From: CAZEAC01 sp964510065 | Lineage (GTDB): Bacteria; Bdellovibrionota_C; UBA2361; CAIXSY01 | Direction of reading: 5' to 3' | DNA length: 63,742 bases | NCBI GenBank assembly: GCA_964510065.1 | Contig: CAZEAC010000024.1 | Location: forward strand, 1 to 63,742 | Shown: piece after piece, positions 34,264 to 42,322 of the stretch | How positions within the stretch are numbered: position 1 is the stretch's first letter | Layout: each line of letters starts with the position of its first letter | Notes under the pieces: generated by a model | Told to the model about the DNA's origin: nothing | The model's input: the letters and a program-made list of their open reading frames with translations, nothing else | The model's database searches: none | Made by a program: the position numbers and the translations under genes

Positions 34264-34875
34264 TTACTCCGCGTTGCGCGCAGAGGTATCGGCATTTTGT
34301 ATCGGTTGCGGCACTTTTCGCTCAAGCACATCTTTCATAAGATTCGCTGGGTTGAACATTGAATGAAGCTCGCCATCGATAGTATAGGCTGGGACATAGG
34401 TAACACCGAGCCGATCGGAAAGCCGCACTGATTCCGCATAAAGCGCGTCTCCACGTTCCTTGACACAGTACTCGATCTGCCGTGCATCAAAAGTAACAGA
34501 AGCTTGCTTTGGGTCGAGGTAGCTCCAATAGCTAGCGGCCGTGCACGCATCAAAGGTTTTTATCTCCATAAGAAATTCAATCAGAGCTGCGGCCTGGCCC
34601 AAGCCGTCCGCGCAAAGTATCGCCTTTGCGGTCATTAGATCACATTCGTGATCGCTTAACGCGACCGGCACCCAATGAAACGAGGTCCGCTGAATCGCCA
34701 TAAATTCTTGGATCTCCTTTGGCGAAACACGATGAAGGGACCTATAGCAAGCGCTACAGAAAGGGCTGATGTACGCCGCAACTTCCAGCTTTTTTTTCGG
34801 AGGCCCTAAGAAGCTACAGCCCCCAAGAAACGCTATCAACAGAATAACGCCTAGGAAATGAACAACCCCTCGCAT
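34264..34875 (-). CDS. DsbA-like thioredoxin-fold lipoprotein
   Basis: A 203-residue lipoprotein: signal with lipobox LGGC (about residue 20), then LEVAAYISPFCSACYRSLHR with a CSAC redox site and a thioredoxin-type cis-Pro segment GVTYVPAYTIDGE near residue 165. Extra Cys residues lie between (DHEC, AILCAD, DACTAAS, EYC). It probably acts as a periplasmic thiol-disulfide exchanger. It is 22 bases downstream of the two Cys-rich exported proteins in one operon, so those are likely substrates. Confidence 0.8.
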   Translation of the reverse strand: MRGVVHFLGVILLIAFLGGCSFLGPPKKKLEVAAYISPFCSACYRSLHRVSPKEIQEFMAIQRTSFHWVPVALSDHECDLMTAKAILCADGLGQAAALIEFLMEIKTFDACTAASYWSYLDPKQASVTFDARQIEYCVKERGDALYAESVRLSDRLGVTYVPAYTIDGELHSMFNPANLMKDVLERKVPQPIQNADTSARNAE

Positions 34876-34897
34876 ACCTTTCCTAAACCTCTAGAGG

Positions 34898-35446
34898 TTA
34901 GCTGCTCCTGCGGGAGACGGCAGCAGAGGTCTTCTTAACATTACAGGCACAACCCGACTCGCCTTTGGCCAGAGCAGATTCATTATCATCAATCAAGACG
35001 CATCTGCCTTTAACCGAGGATGGCATGGCCTCCCCAGATCGAGTCCCAAATCCTGAAGGGGTGCAACCCGCGGGCGGAGTCACACATTCGGCATCAAGCC
35101 CCTCCTCCTCTTCTTCACTAGCATCTTCAGCCGGAACATACTGGCAGCCGTTTTCCTTACAGCTACAACTCTCAATGAAGCTGACATCATCATTCGTATC
35201 CGGGTCGACGCGTGTACCTACTTTTGAATCACAGCGCCCCTTGCAACTATTATTCCTACAATACCCACCAAGAGCTTCATCGGAATCCTGAACAAGCTCA
35301 CACGGCGGCTTCGGACCCGAAGGCTTCGAAGGAATGGATGCACGCTGCCCCAAAGCTATAGGGGCAACGATGCATTGTAGTAGCACAAGCGAAAAAAGCG
35401 CCGATGCCTTAATGAACGACTCTCTAACGAAAAAGCACTTTGGCAC
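34898..35446 (-). CDS. Exported Cys-rich protein, paralogue B
   Basis: A 182-residue exported protein with signal peptide (ALFSLVLLQCIVAPIALG). It shares with its neighbour (35450-35947) a layout of an SKPSGPKPPCELV start, YCRNNSCKGRC, CSCKENGCQYV, CVTPPAGCTPS, a GRCVLID block and an end GESGCAC. About twelve mature Cys suggest several disulfides. No family is recognised. GTG start with AAGGAAG upstream, 3 bases after the previous stop, so translation is probably coupled. An acidic run (EEEEEG) is inserted relative to the paralogue. Confidence 0.75.
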   Translation of the reverse strand: MPKCFFVRESFIKASALFSLVLLQCIVAPIALGQRASIPSKPSGPKPPCELVQDSDEALGGYCRNNSCKGRCDSKVGTRVDPDTNDDVSFIESCSCKENGCQYVPAEDASEEEEEGLDAECVTPPAGCTPSGFGTRSGEAMPSSVKGRCVLIDDNESALAKGESGCACNVKKTSAAVSRRSS

Positions 35447-35449
35447 AGA

Positions 35450-35947
35450 CTACTTCCTTTTACAGGCGCAACCAGTTTCCCCTTTGTCCGCGCGTTCAAC
35501 ATCAATAAGTTCACATTTGCCCTCTGGAGCCTTTGCGGATACTTTGAAGCCACTCACCTTAAACGAAGGGAGAATACTGCCCCCAACAGACAGGGTGCAG
35601 CCACCCGATGGCGGCGTGCAACTCGCCTCGTTAGTACCATCCTCTTTAGTTGTCACCTTATATTCACAGCCATTTTCGCTGCAATCCTTACACCCTGTAA
35701 CTTTCCTGCTCGCTCCGCTTCCGCTGTATTCTGGCTCGCAAGTCCCCTTGCAGCCTTTGTTGGCGCAATACGATCCGTTTGCGTCACTCATCAACTTACA
35801 CGCAGGCTCTTTGGGCTTCGAAGGGGTGGTTGAACGTTGCGCTGCCGCAACGAGAGGCAGAAGAAATACCGTCCCCACTAAAATCGCTTTCACATGTAGT
35901 GATAATCTCAAGCCCCGTGACAATTTCATTTTCAACATAGTCCCCAT
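35450..35947 (-). CDS. Exported Cys-rich protein, paralogue A
   Basis: A 165-residue exported protein; signal peptide AILVGTVFLLPLVAAAQ. Mature Cys blocks: PACKLM, SYCANKGCKGTC, GCKDCSENGCEYKV, CTPPSGGCTL, GKCELID and GETGCAC. These repeat in the next gene with the same order and similar spacing, which indicates a tandem duplication. No known family. It is the first gene of the operon driven by the promoter at 36049-36077. The third gene encodes a DsbA-like lipoprotein. The exact start is uncertain among three nearby Met codons. Confidence 0.75.
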   Translation of the reverse strand: MGTMLKMKLSRGLRLSLHVKAILVGTVFLLPLVAAAQRSTTPSKPKEPACKLMSDANGSYCANKGCKGTCEPEYSGSGASRKVTGCKDCSENGCEYKVTTKEDGTNEASCTPPSGGCTLSVGGSILPSFKVSGFKVSAKAPEGKCELIDVERADKGETGCACKRK

Positions 35948-36048
35948 ATAATTTATTTAGCTCAAACCCTTCGACGAAATAATTTTAATAAGGCCCTATT
36001 CACAAGAAGCCCCCCACGAATGGGAGCTGCCAGCAAAAAGATTTCTGG

Positions 36049-36077
36049 ATAGTATTCCGCAATCTGACACCAGTCAA
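36049..36077 (-). promoter_or_regulatory. Sigma-70-type promoter of the Cys-rich operon
   Basis: Read on the minus strand: -35 TTGACT (36077-36072), 17-base spacer, -10 TACTAT (36054-36049). Transcription would start near 36042 and give a leader of about 95 bases before the gene at 35947. Confidence 0.65.
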
Positions 36078-36114
36078 TCAAATTAATATTTGGACAGGGC
36101 ACTCTGTATTGTCA

Positions 36115-36450
36115 ATTCCCCTTCGGGCTCCTGCCCTACGCGGAATTCGTTCCATCCACCTACGCTTCGCTTCGGTGGATGACCAGCCATCCCTGGCTGG
36201 TCTAGATTCCTTGGCTTTTGGAATTAGCACCAAACGAGTTGCATTCTGGTGCCAAGGAATCTAGCCCGCCAGGATGGCCGGACAGCCGCGCAGCGGCTGG
36301 AGCGACGCGAAGGTAGGGCCTGGTCGTAGCTTGGAGCGAGTGAGGTCGAGGGCAGGAGCCCGGAGCCGAACTAAACAACTTAGGACTAGCGAGGCTTCGC
36401 CGCACTGCTATTCGAACACGGCTCGACGGTCTGAGGCGAAGCCTCGCTAG
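36115..36450. repeat. Composite CTAG-bounded palindromic element B
   Basis: Three parts: an inverted module (36121-36205) with ACCAGCCA-tccc-TGGCTGGT; a CTAG-ended hairpin (36202-36264, 14-bp perfect arms CTAGATTCCTTGGC); a direct module (36261 to about 36365) sharing GTAGCTTGGAGCGAG, TGGAGCGACGCG and GAGGGCAGGA with element A; and a last CTAG-ended hairpin (36386-36450, 16-bp perfect arms CTAGCGAGGCTTCGCC). No gene is present. Confidence 0.75.
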
Positions 36451-36451
36451 T

Positions 36452-36489
36452 GCTTCATCCAGAAAGCAAAAAGACTTTCTGGGTGAAGC
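36452..36489 (-). terminator. 15-bp hairpin after the GspC-like gene
   Basis: GCTTCATCCAGAAAG (36452-36466) pairs with CTTTCTGGGTGAAGC (36475-36489), with one G-T pair. It starts one base beyond the stop codon of the minus-strand gene at 36491. The loop is T-rich on the minus strand but no T-run follows the stem, so it may be a processing or protective hairpin. Confidence 0.5.
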
Positions 36490-36490
36490 T

Positions 36491-37282
36491 CTAAACCAGA
36501 TTGCCCTCTATCACGGCCTTCATATCTACCACCACAGCATGGCTGCGCCCGTCGCGCTGGTACTTCAGGACAAAGCGCTCATTTTGCTCGTCAAGGTAGT
36601 TGCGGGTTTTAAATACCTCCTCAACACCATACATAGGGCGCTCGTTAATTTCATAGATATAGTCCCCAGGTTGTAGCCCTAGCAGATGAAAGAGTGAGCC
36701 CTTCGGCAATTCCTGAAGCACGAGCCCTACGGTACGTTCAGCTCCTATTACCCTTCTCTCCGCAGCATCATCGGTAAGCGACCAATCTAACTTTTCCAGC
36801 CCCGAGTTCAGAAGCTGCGCAAATTCCTCCATAGGCATCTTAGTGAACTCCACCAGATCAATTCCAAGCTCCGCGGAGATCTTCCGCAGCAAAAATTTTT
36901 CATAGGCGTGCGTACTATCAATGACGCGGCCACCAAGGTAAAATCTTGTTACGGCGCCATTCATAGAAGAGATCTCGATCCACTGCGCCTGCACCATTGA
37001 AAGAATTCCAAAATTGAAAATATTATCGCCAAGATTATAGACCTCATCGCGATCGGAGACGCCACTTCGTATGATCGCTTGGGACCCCTGCGGATCGAGC
37101 CTATTAACATTGGTTCCTACCAACTCAATGCTCTCAGATGGTCGTTGAGGGCCTGAGGGAACGCACATGACGACGGGAAGAATAAGCAGAAGCACGCCCA
37201 AAACCCCGCCACGTGAAACAAAACACCGAGAGGGACACCCACCTTGGTAAAACCCCATACTGCACCGTTGCGAAATAACCAA
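36491..37282 (-). CDS. GspC-like protein with HR and PDZ domains (second copy)
   Basis: A 263-residue protein with an N-terminal hydrophobic segment (GGVLGVLLLILPVVMC). Residues about 50-115 match the GspC homology region: ESIELVGTNVNRLDPQGSQA, IIRSGVSDRDEVYNLGDNI, then VTRFYLGG. The C-terminal part (about 185-260) is a PDZ domain: GLVLQELPKGSLFHLLGLQP, GDYIYEINERPMYGVEEV and RFVLKYQRDG. It is clearer than the 10183 copy. GspC ties the inner membrane to the secretin in type II secretion, but no other gsp genes are near. Start uncertain. Overlapping frames upstream suggest the 5' end could be longer. Confidence 0.75.
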   Translation of the reverse strand: MVISQRCSMGFYQGGCPSRCFVSRGGVLGVLLLILPVVMCVPSGPQRPSESIELVGTNVNRLDPQGSQAIIRSGVSDRDEVYNLGDNIFNFGILSMVQAQWIEISSMNGAVTRFYLGGRVIDSTHAYEKFLLRKISAELGIDLVEFTKMPMEEFAQLLNSGLEKLDWSLTDDAAERRVIGAERTVGLVLQELPKGSLFHLLGLQPGDYIYEINERPMYGVEEVFKTRNYLDEQNERFVLKYQRDGRSHAVVVDMKAVIEGNLV

Positions 37283-37618
37283 CTAAGAAACCAGCTCGAA
37301 ATTGATCCATCAAGTTCAAACTGATCTGCATCAATACCAGGGGGCAACAGGTGCAAATTAAATTGTAGTTGAAGATGTTACAGCGCCGTGCCTCGCCATA
37401 CGCCGACGGAGCAATACCGCATTCACAAACCTATCAACTAAATCAGTTGCGCGTTGACCCTCTGTAATCGCTACAGATGACTCCCAAATTAAGTTATGTA
37501 GAAGTCCGCACGAAGCGTTACCTAAAATGCCCGATTTAATAGCTTGCCTCGAGATAACATCTCAGTTACATTGCGAAAAATGTTACTCTTCGAAACTTCG
37601 CCTAAGCTCAATTAGAAA
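37283..37618. other. Gene-free divergent intergenic region
   Basis: I see no supported gene or RNA here. It should hold promoters for the GspC-like gene and the membrane glycosyltransferase-like gene, but no -35/-10 pair is strong. Confidence 0.4.
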
Positions 37619-39454
37619 GTGGTAAAACTAATCTTACGTATAGGTGCTGCGGCGGCGTTAGTGTGTCTCCTTATCGCTTGGTACGGAGCCGCTTTCCCTC
37701 GTTATCGAGTTGAAGTGCAGCCGTTTGTCGACGCTGCTCGAGATTTTCGAGATTTTCGTCACCCTATCCTCGTTCAAGAGATGAACTATGCGGGATTAGG
37801 GGAAAGTGATTCAGACGCTCCAGAAAGAACTGAATTCCGGGGACTCTATCTTCCGCTTCGACTTTTCAATGAAAATGCCGCATTTGAAATCAAAGTGCAT
37901 ACGCATCTTCGCGACTTTCACCCGCGAATTTTTCATATCGGGCCGGATGATTGCCTGCAACTTTTCGAGGTAAACGGTCAGAAATTACGCGAACCTTACC
38001 GCACATGCAACTGGTACGCCGGATTGCGGGTAGATCTTGGCGACCTGCTCGTCCCCGGCGAGAACACTTTCCGATTTATCATAAACAATATCGGCGGCCC
38101 GGGAGGGCTCGAAATTAGGCCTTCGATACGAGACCCAGCAGTCTATTCCTTCTGGATACTGTTTACCGTATCTTTACTTTACTTCTTCTCCCTGGCACCA
38201 CGTTCATGGCGACATACTTCATCGCGCACAATTTATGCTAGCTACTTGCTCACCGTGGGATTGCTGATCGGATTTTATTCAATATGCGGCCCCGAGGGAT
38301 TTTCGTACGATCTCTATGGACACCAAGAATACCTCGACTATGTAAGCAAACACTGGTCCCTGCCTGCTGCGCGTAGTAGCTGGCAAAGCTATCAGCCACC
38401 ACTTTACTATTTTGCTTCAGTGACATGGGTTCGCATTCTTGATCTCCTAGGCGTTCATGATTTCAGCTCGCATGACAGAGTAGTTCTTTTTGCGACGATT
38501 TTGGCACTTCTCTCCGCTGGAGTAATTCATCTTTGCGTGAAGGAGCTTTTTCCATTACGCCAGCAAAGCCTGCAAGCGCTGCTATGCGCGCAGATGGCCT
38601 GCAGCTTTCCAGCGTTTGTATTCAATTCTACAAGAATCAGCAACGATACCCTTTTACAATTGGTCCTCGCACTACTGATCTTTTTCTCGTTACGCATGTA
38701 CAAGCATAGCCTCCTACCCTTTTGTGCGCTTTTGATTACTTACGGACTTACCGTACTGACAAAATCCAATGGAGTACATCTTCTCCCCATGCTGCTCTTC
38801 GCCGTAGCGCGAGGGAAGCTCCTGCGACACCGCACCCGCCTAGAAAGTGTTCTAATTGCGCTTTTAGTGACAATTACAATTTCTTGCGGCTACACAATAT
38901 TTCGCATGCGTGATGGGCAGGCTCACTTTGTTGGCAATATTGATCAAAACAGCCCCGATCTATTTCTTGAGGATTCGATCTCGTCGTTTGTCTCCTTTAA
39001 TCCCTGGGAAGTCGTGGAGATGACTTTTAACGACTGCTGCTCTATCGAGCGTCGCTCGGATAGGGTGTGGGAAGTGCTCTTTCGATCCGCATATTTTGGA
39101 TTCTTTTTTTTGGACTGGTATAACCTCGCGCCCTACAAGGGGGTATTGTCGCTTGGGCTCATCCTTCTTATTGTCACCTGCTGTGGAATTTATCTTTGCG
39201 CAAAGAAATTAACTTTCCAAAGCACAATTATGGGCTTGGTGCTGCTTTGCTCTTTAGGTGCGATCTTGGGGATCCGCCTGATGTACTCCAATCCCGGATT
39301 CGCCGAAGTTCGTTACGTACCCATGCTTACTTTCGCATGGGCTTATTTTGCGGCCTGCGGACTTAGCTCAGACCTTTGGTTGCTTCGAAAATTTTCTTAC
39401 TTTATCTGCTTTTCACACGTCGCTGCCATGTATGCCCTTTTACTTTCGAGATAG
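37619..39454 (+). CDS. Polytopic membrane protein, GT-C glycosyltransferase-like
   Basis: A 611-residue protein. The first helix (LILRIGAAAALVCLLIAWYG) is followed by a 150-residue beta-rich extracytoplasmic domain (FEIKVHTHLRDFHPR, DDCLQLFEVNGQKL), then about ten helices. The loop after the second helix, YLDYVSKHWSLPAARSSWQS then YQPPLYYF, is the usual 'QPPLYY' signature of GT-C/PMT-type enzymes. These use lipid-linked sugars on the outer face of the inner membrane. The N-terminal beta domain is unusual. The start is GTG. It is followed 3 bases later by a related membrane protein. Confidence 0.75.
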   Translation: MVKLILRIGAAAALVCLLIAWYGAAFPRYRVEVQPFVDAARDFRDFRHPILVQEMNYAGLGESDSDAPERTEFRGLYLPLRLFNENAAFEIKVHTHLRDFHPRIFHIGPDDCLQLFEVNGQKLREPYRTCNWYAGLRVDLGDLLVPGENTFRFIINNIGGPGGLEIRPSIRDPAVYSFWILFTVSLLYFFSLAPRSWRHTSSRTIYASYLLTVGLLIGFYSICGPEGFSYDLYGHQEYLDYVSKHWSLPAARSSWQSYQPPLYYFASVTWVRILDLLGVHDFSSHDRVVLFATILALLSAGVIHLCVKELFPLRQQSLQALLCAQMACSFPAFVFNSTRISNDTLLQLVLALLIFFSLRMYKHSLLPFCALLITYGLTVLTKSNGVHLLPMLLFAVARGKLLRHRTRLESVLIALLVTITISCGYTIFRMRDGQAHFVGNIDQNSPDLFLEDSISSFVSFNPWEVVEMTFNDCCSIERRSDRVWEVLFRSAYFGFFFLDWYNLAPYKGVLSLGLILLIVTCCGIYLCAKKLTFQSTIMGLVLLCSLGAILGIRLMYSNPGFAEVRYVPMLTFAWAYFAACGLSSDLWLLRKFSYFICFSHVAAMYALLLSR

Positions 39455-39457
39455 TGC

Positions 39458-40891
39458 ATGTGCGATTCGGCGAACGGTTCTCCGGCAAGAACTTGGTATA
39501 TATTGGAAACTTGCTGCCTCTTTTTTGCGGGTGCGACACGGCTTTGGCTCGCAATACTTAACCCGGGACGCGCCAACGACGACCATATGGAGCTTATTCG
39601 CCCCTTGATTCGACAACTTGAGGGCACAGGCGACGCTCCGGCATTTGACAGTTGTGGCGAATGCTTCCAACCACGATTGTATCATTACCTTGCAGCATGG
39701 ATCATCAGAAGCCCTGTTGGGGGCGAACTCTCCCACGTAAAAATTGTGCCTCAGCTACTTTCCGCATTGGCCGGAATTGCGACATTGCTATTACTGCTGC
39801 GACTTATTCGATCAATGATGCCGCAAGGACCTGAGAGAGTACTACTGTATGCGCTTGTTGCATTTATTCCAGGGGTACTCATAAGTGACATACAGGCAAC
39901 GAACGATAGCCTTGTGACGATGCTAGGGAGCGCCTCTACGTTGCTTCTTTGGAAATCGCTGGCATCAAAAGATTGGGGTTATCTAGGTGCTGCGGGATTG
40001 ACCCTGGTGCTTGCTTTGCTCAGCAAGGGAAACGCCATTGCGGTTTTTGGATCTGCGGTATTGACCTGCTTAATGTACATACTCACTTCGCGATCAACGC
40101 TGCTTCGAAGGTTTGGGATGTACGCTTTGGCGACAACTTCCCTTTTTTTTGTATGCGCGCTGGGCACTCCTCGCCCCGTCGCCAACTACCAGGATTCCAT
40201 TAGGAATGCGCTCCTCGAGAACATTCCTGGACGCATGGTAAATTTCGATAGAGTCCCGCTCCCGCACCTCTGGCGGGAAACTGAGGAGCGTCGCCCTGGA
40301 GTTACTTCGATAGCACACGGATTTTTTACCTTTCGAATTTTTGATTTGCTGCAGAATCCAACGATCGCCGAGCGTGAGCAACACTATCCGCGTCATCGCA
40401 CATCAATGTGGACACACCTCTACGGAAGGCTATTCTCCGTGTACTTCGCAGATTGGCCGTGGCCTGGGACACTCGAAAGGTCAGCGCTCATTTCACGGAT
40501 TACCTTTCTCCTCGGATTGGCCCCGCTTGCAGTTCTCGTCGTGGGAATTGTTAAGGTGGCTGGAATCGTCATTACCCAAATTAGAGGTGAGAGCACATTG
40601 CCGATCGAGATTGTCGGGGCACTCTGTACAGTATGCGTTTTTATCAGCTTCATCATTTTGTACAGTTTGGCATGTCGAGATTTCAGCTGCATGAAAGATA
40701 TGTTTCTCTTTCCAGGACTCCCGGGATTTATTGTCTGCTTCATTCAAGGCTGGAAGACCTTTTCACTGAAGCTTTGCTCTCGATCCTCAAGGAGCTTATT
40801 CTACGGCTCTGCGCTCGCGCTTATTGCGCTTTTTTTGCTGCAGTTCGCCATTCTAGGCGCCGAATTTAGTACCTTGGAACGATGGCAATAG
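39458..40891 (+). CDS. Second GT-C-like membrane protein
   Basis: A 477-residue protein with about ten membrane helices. ANDDHMELIRPLIR and CFQPRLYHYLAAWI match the layout of its upstream neighbour (acidic residues in the first loop, then QPxLYxY), and LQATNDSLVTML-like text appears in both (ISNDTLLQLV upstream). It lacks the N-terminal beta domain. It probably acts with the upstream gene in the same operon, with only 3 bases between them. Acceptor unknown. Confidence 0.7.
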   Translation: MCDSANGSPARTWYILETCCLFFAGATRLWLAILNPGRANDDHMELIRPLIRQLEGTGDAPAFDSCGECFQPRLYHYLAAWIIRSPVGGELSHVKIVPQLLSALAGIATLLLLLRLIRSMMPQGPERVLLYALVAFIPGVLISDIQATNDSLVTMLGSASTLLLWKSLASKDWGYLGAAGLTLVLALLSKGNAIAVFGSAVLTCLMYILTSRSTLLRRFGMYALATTSLFFVCALGTPRPVANYQDSIRNALLENIPGRMVNFDRVPLPHLWRETEERRPGVTSIAHGFFTFRIFDLLQNPTIAEREQHYPRHRTSMWTHLYGRLFSVYFADWPWPGTLERSALISRITFLLGLAPLAVLVVGIVKVAGIVITQIRGESTLPIEIVGALCTVCVFISFIILYSLACRDFSCMKDMFLFPGLPGFIVCFIQGWKTFSLKLCSRSSRSLFYGSALALIALFLLQFAILGAEFSTLERWQ

Positions 40892-40999
40892 CTTACCCCA
40901 TGTGCTGTGGGGTTGGACTTCGGACTCTTGTCCTCGGTCGCACCGGTTCAGGTAGCCACCGCGTTCGCATAACAAACTGAAATCTGATATCTTTCCCTC

Positions 41000-41938
41000 A
41001 TGCAGTTCCAGGATGTCTCGAATATATTGATTGGGATACGACCACGCCTTTGCACCGCCCTTGGCGCGGGCGACTCAAGCGCTTCGTTGCTGCTAAAGAG
41101 CCTGGCCAGAGAGTTCCGCTTTCAGAACCTTCTCGAGCAACCCGCCGGCATCTTAGAGGGGTGGCGAGTCGGTGAGCATCACCTGATGGCGCTCACGCAA
41201 CAAAAAAAGTACCGGCTTGGATCTCACTCGCCCCTACCCGATTCCCCGGCGAGCCCACGAATTGGCGAGCGTGGCATTATCCTCGCGCTGAGCGTTCACG
41301 ACCTCGACAAGTATCGAATCGGCGAGACAAAGTGCAAGGATGCCGAACATAGTCGGACGTTGGCGGCGATCGAACGGAATCCACAACTTTTTCCGCTGTC
41401 GCCTACGCAGTTTCGGACACTCTGCAGCCTCGTTGGCAATAACATTTTAGGCGAGCTTCTACGCCGAGTGGTCGAGATTGTCCCGCCAAAAGACGAAAAA
41501 CTGGCAGCCCTTGATAGCACTCGCCGTGGCGCGCTTAGTATTGATCAGTACCATCAACTCATCGACAGGTGGGAGCGCTTAGTCGTTTCGACGCAGCGCG
41601 CACCTTCTTTAATTAATTTTATGATTCGAGCCTGTGCGCGCTCCTTTGTTGATCGCGGGCGCACCCTCGGAATTAACCCATCTGAGCTACTTCAATTACA
41701 GACAGCTTTTTTTCAGGCGGATATATCTTCCTATACCTGGGATACGAATGTTAGCAACCTCCAAGGCACTCCCTCGCTCGATTATTTGCTAAGACGGAAC
41801 AGAGCGCAGGGAGCCGCGCGACTCTTTATTAGAAACGAGCTCGAGGATCGGCTTTATTTTTCTGATTTTTATGAAGCAACCTATCTTCGGCTACGGGATA
41901 CGGTAGCCGATATGGCGAATTCGTCTGATGTAGGATAG
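41000..41938 (+). CDS. Hypothetical soluble protein
   Basis: A 312-residue protein without signal peptide or membrane helices. Mostly helical, with IILALSVHDLDKYRIGETK around residues 93-111, which recalls an HD-type metal site but lacks the rest of the pattern, so I do not assign it. No family recognised. It starts 108 bases after the membrane protein gene on the same strand. Confidence 0.6.
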   Translation: MQFQDVSNILIGIRPRLCTALGAGDSSASLLLKSLAREFRFQNLLEQPAGILEGWRVGEHHLMALTQQKKYRLGSHSPLPDSPASPRIGERGIILALSVHDLDKYRIGETKCKDAEHSRTLAAIERNPQLFPLSPTQFRTLCSLVGNNILGELLRRVVEIVPPKDEKLAALDSTRRGALSIDQYHQLIDRWERLVVSTQRAPSLINFMIRACARSFVDRGRTLGINPSELLQLQTAFFQADISSYTWDTNVSNLQGTPSLDYLLRRNRAQGAARLFIRNELEDRLYFSDFYEATYLRLRDTVADMANSSDVG

Positions 41939-42081
41939 CCGGCACGTAATAATACGGAGAGTAGCTGATTAAACAATTACCACTTACTCCAAATTATCTC
42001 TGAATAACGGACGACCAAATAGTAAGCCTTTTTATTGGTATCGCTGCAGAGCCACTTTGGCTTATACTTAAAGCTGAAGCT

Positions 42082-42263
42082 TTTAACCTGGACTTATCAC
42101 AGGTTTCGTCGCGAGGAGTCGTAACGTGGCGAATGACGAGGCTTTTCGACGGAATTGGCGCGGAAGCAGCCTTGCAGGCTGTCGAGCACCAATTCCTAGA
42201 AAAACGAAGTCAGTCGACACGTTACGACTCCGCAGCAGAAAGCTGTGAGAAGTCCAGGTTAAA
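42082..42263. repeat. 182-base nested foldback upstream of the subtilase gene
   Basis: Four nested stems: TTTAACCTGGACTT (42082-42095) with 42250-42263, 14 bp perfect; CACAG (42098-42102) with 42243-42247; GGAGTCGTAACGTG (42115-42128) with 42218-42231, 14 bp perfect; GGAATTGG (42151-42158) with 42189-42196; and a GCAGCC/GGCTGT tip. It ends 14 bases before the ATG at 42278, so it lies in the likely 5' leader. It could be a structured RNA, a translation control element or a transposed foldback. Confidence 0.75.
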
Positions 42264-42322
42264 GCCAGGGAGCAATAATGAATCATCAAAGTTAGCGTTG
42301 GGTTGAGATTTCGCGTTTCTTT

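Noticed and set aside
36202..36264. Possible integron attC site
   Set aside because: The hairpin lacks the RYYYAAC/GTTRRRY core boxes and there is no integrase or cassette-like gene array.
41000..41938. HD-domain phosphohydrolase assignment
   Set aside because: One VHDLDK segment recalls the HD motif but the other conserved His and Asp positions are not seen.
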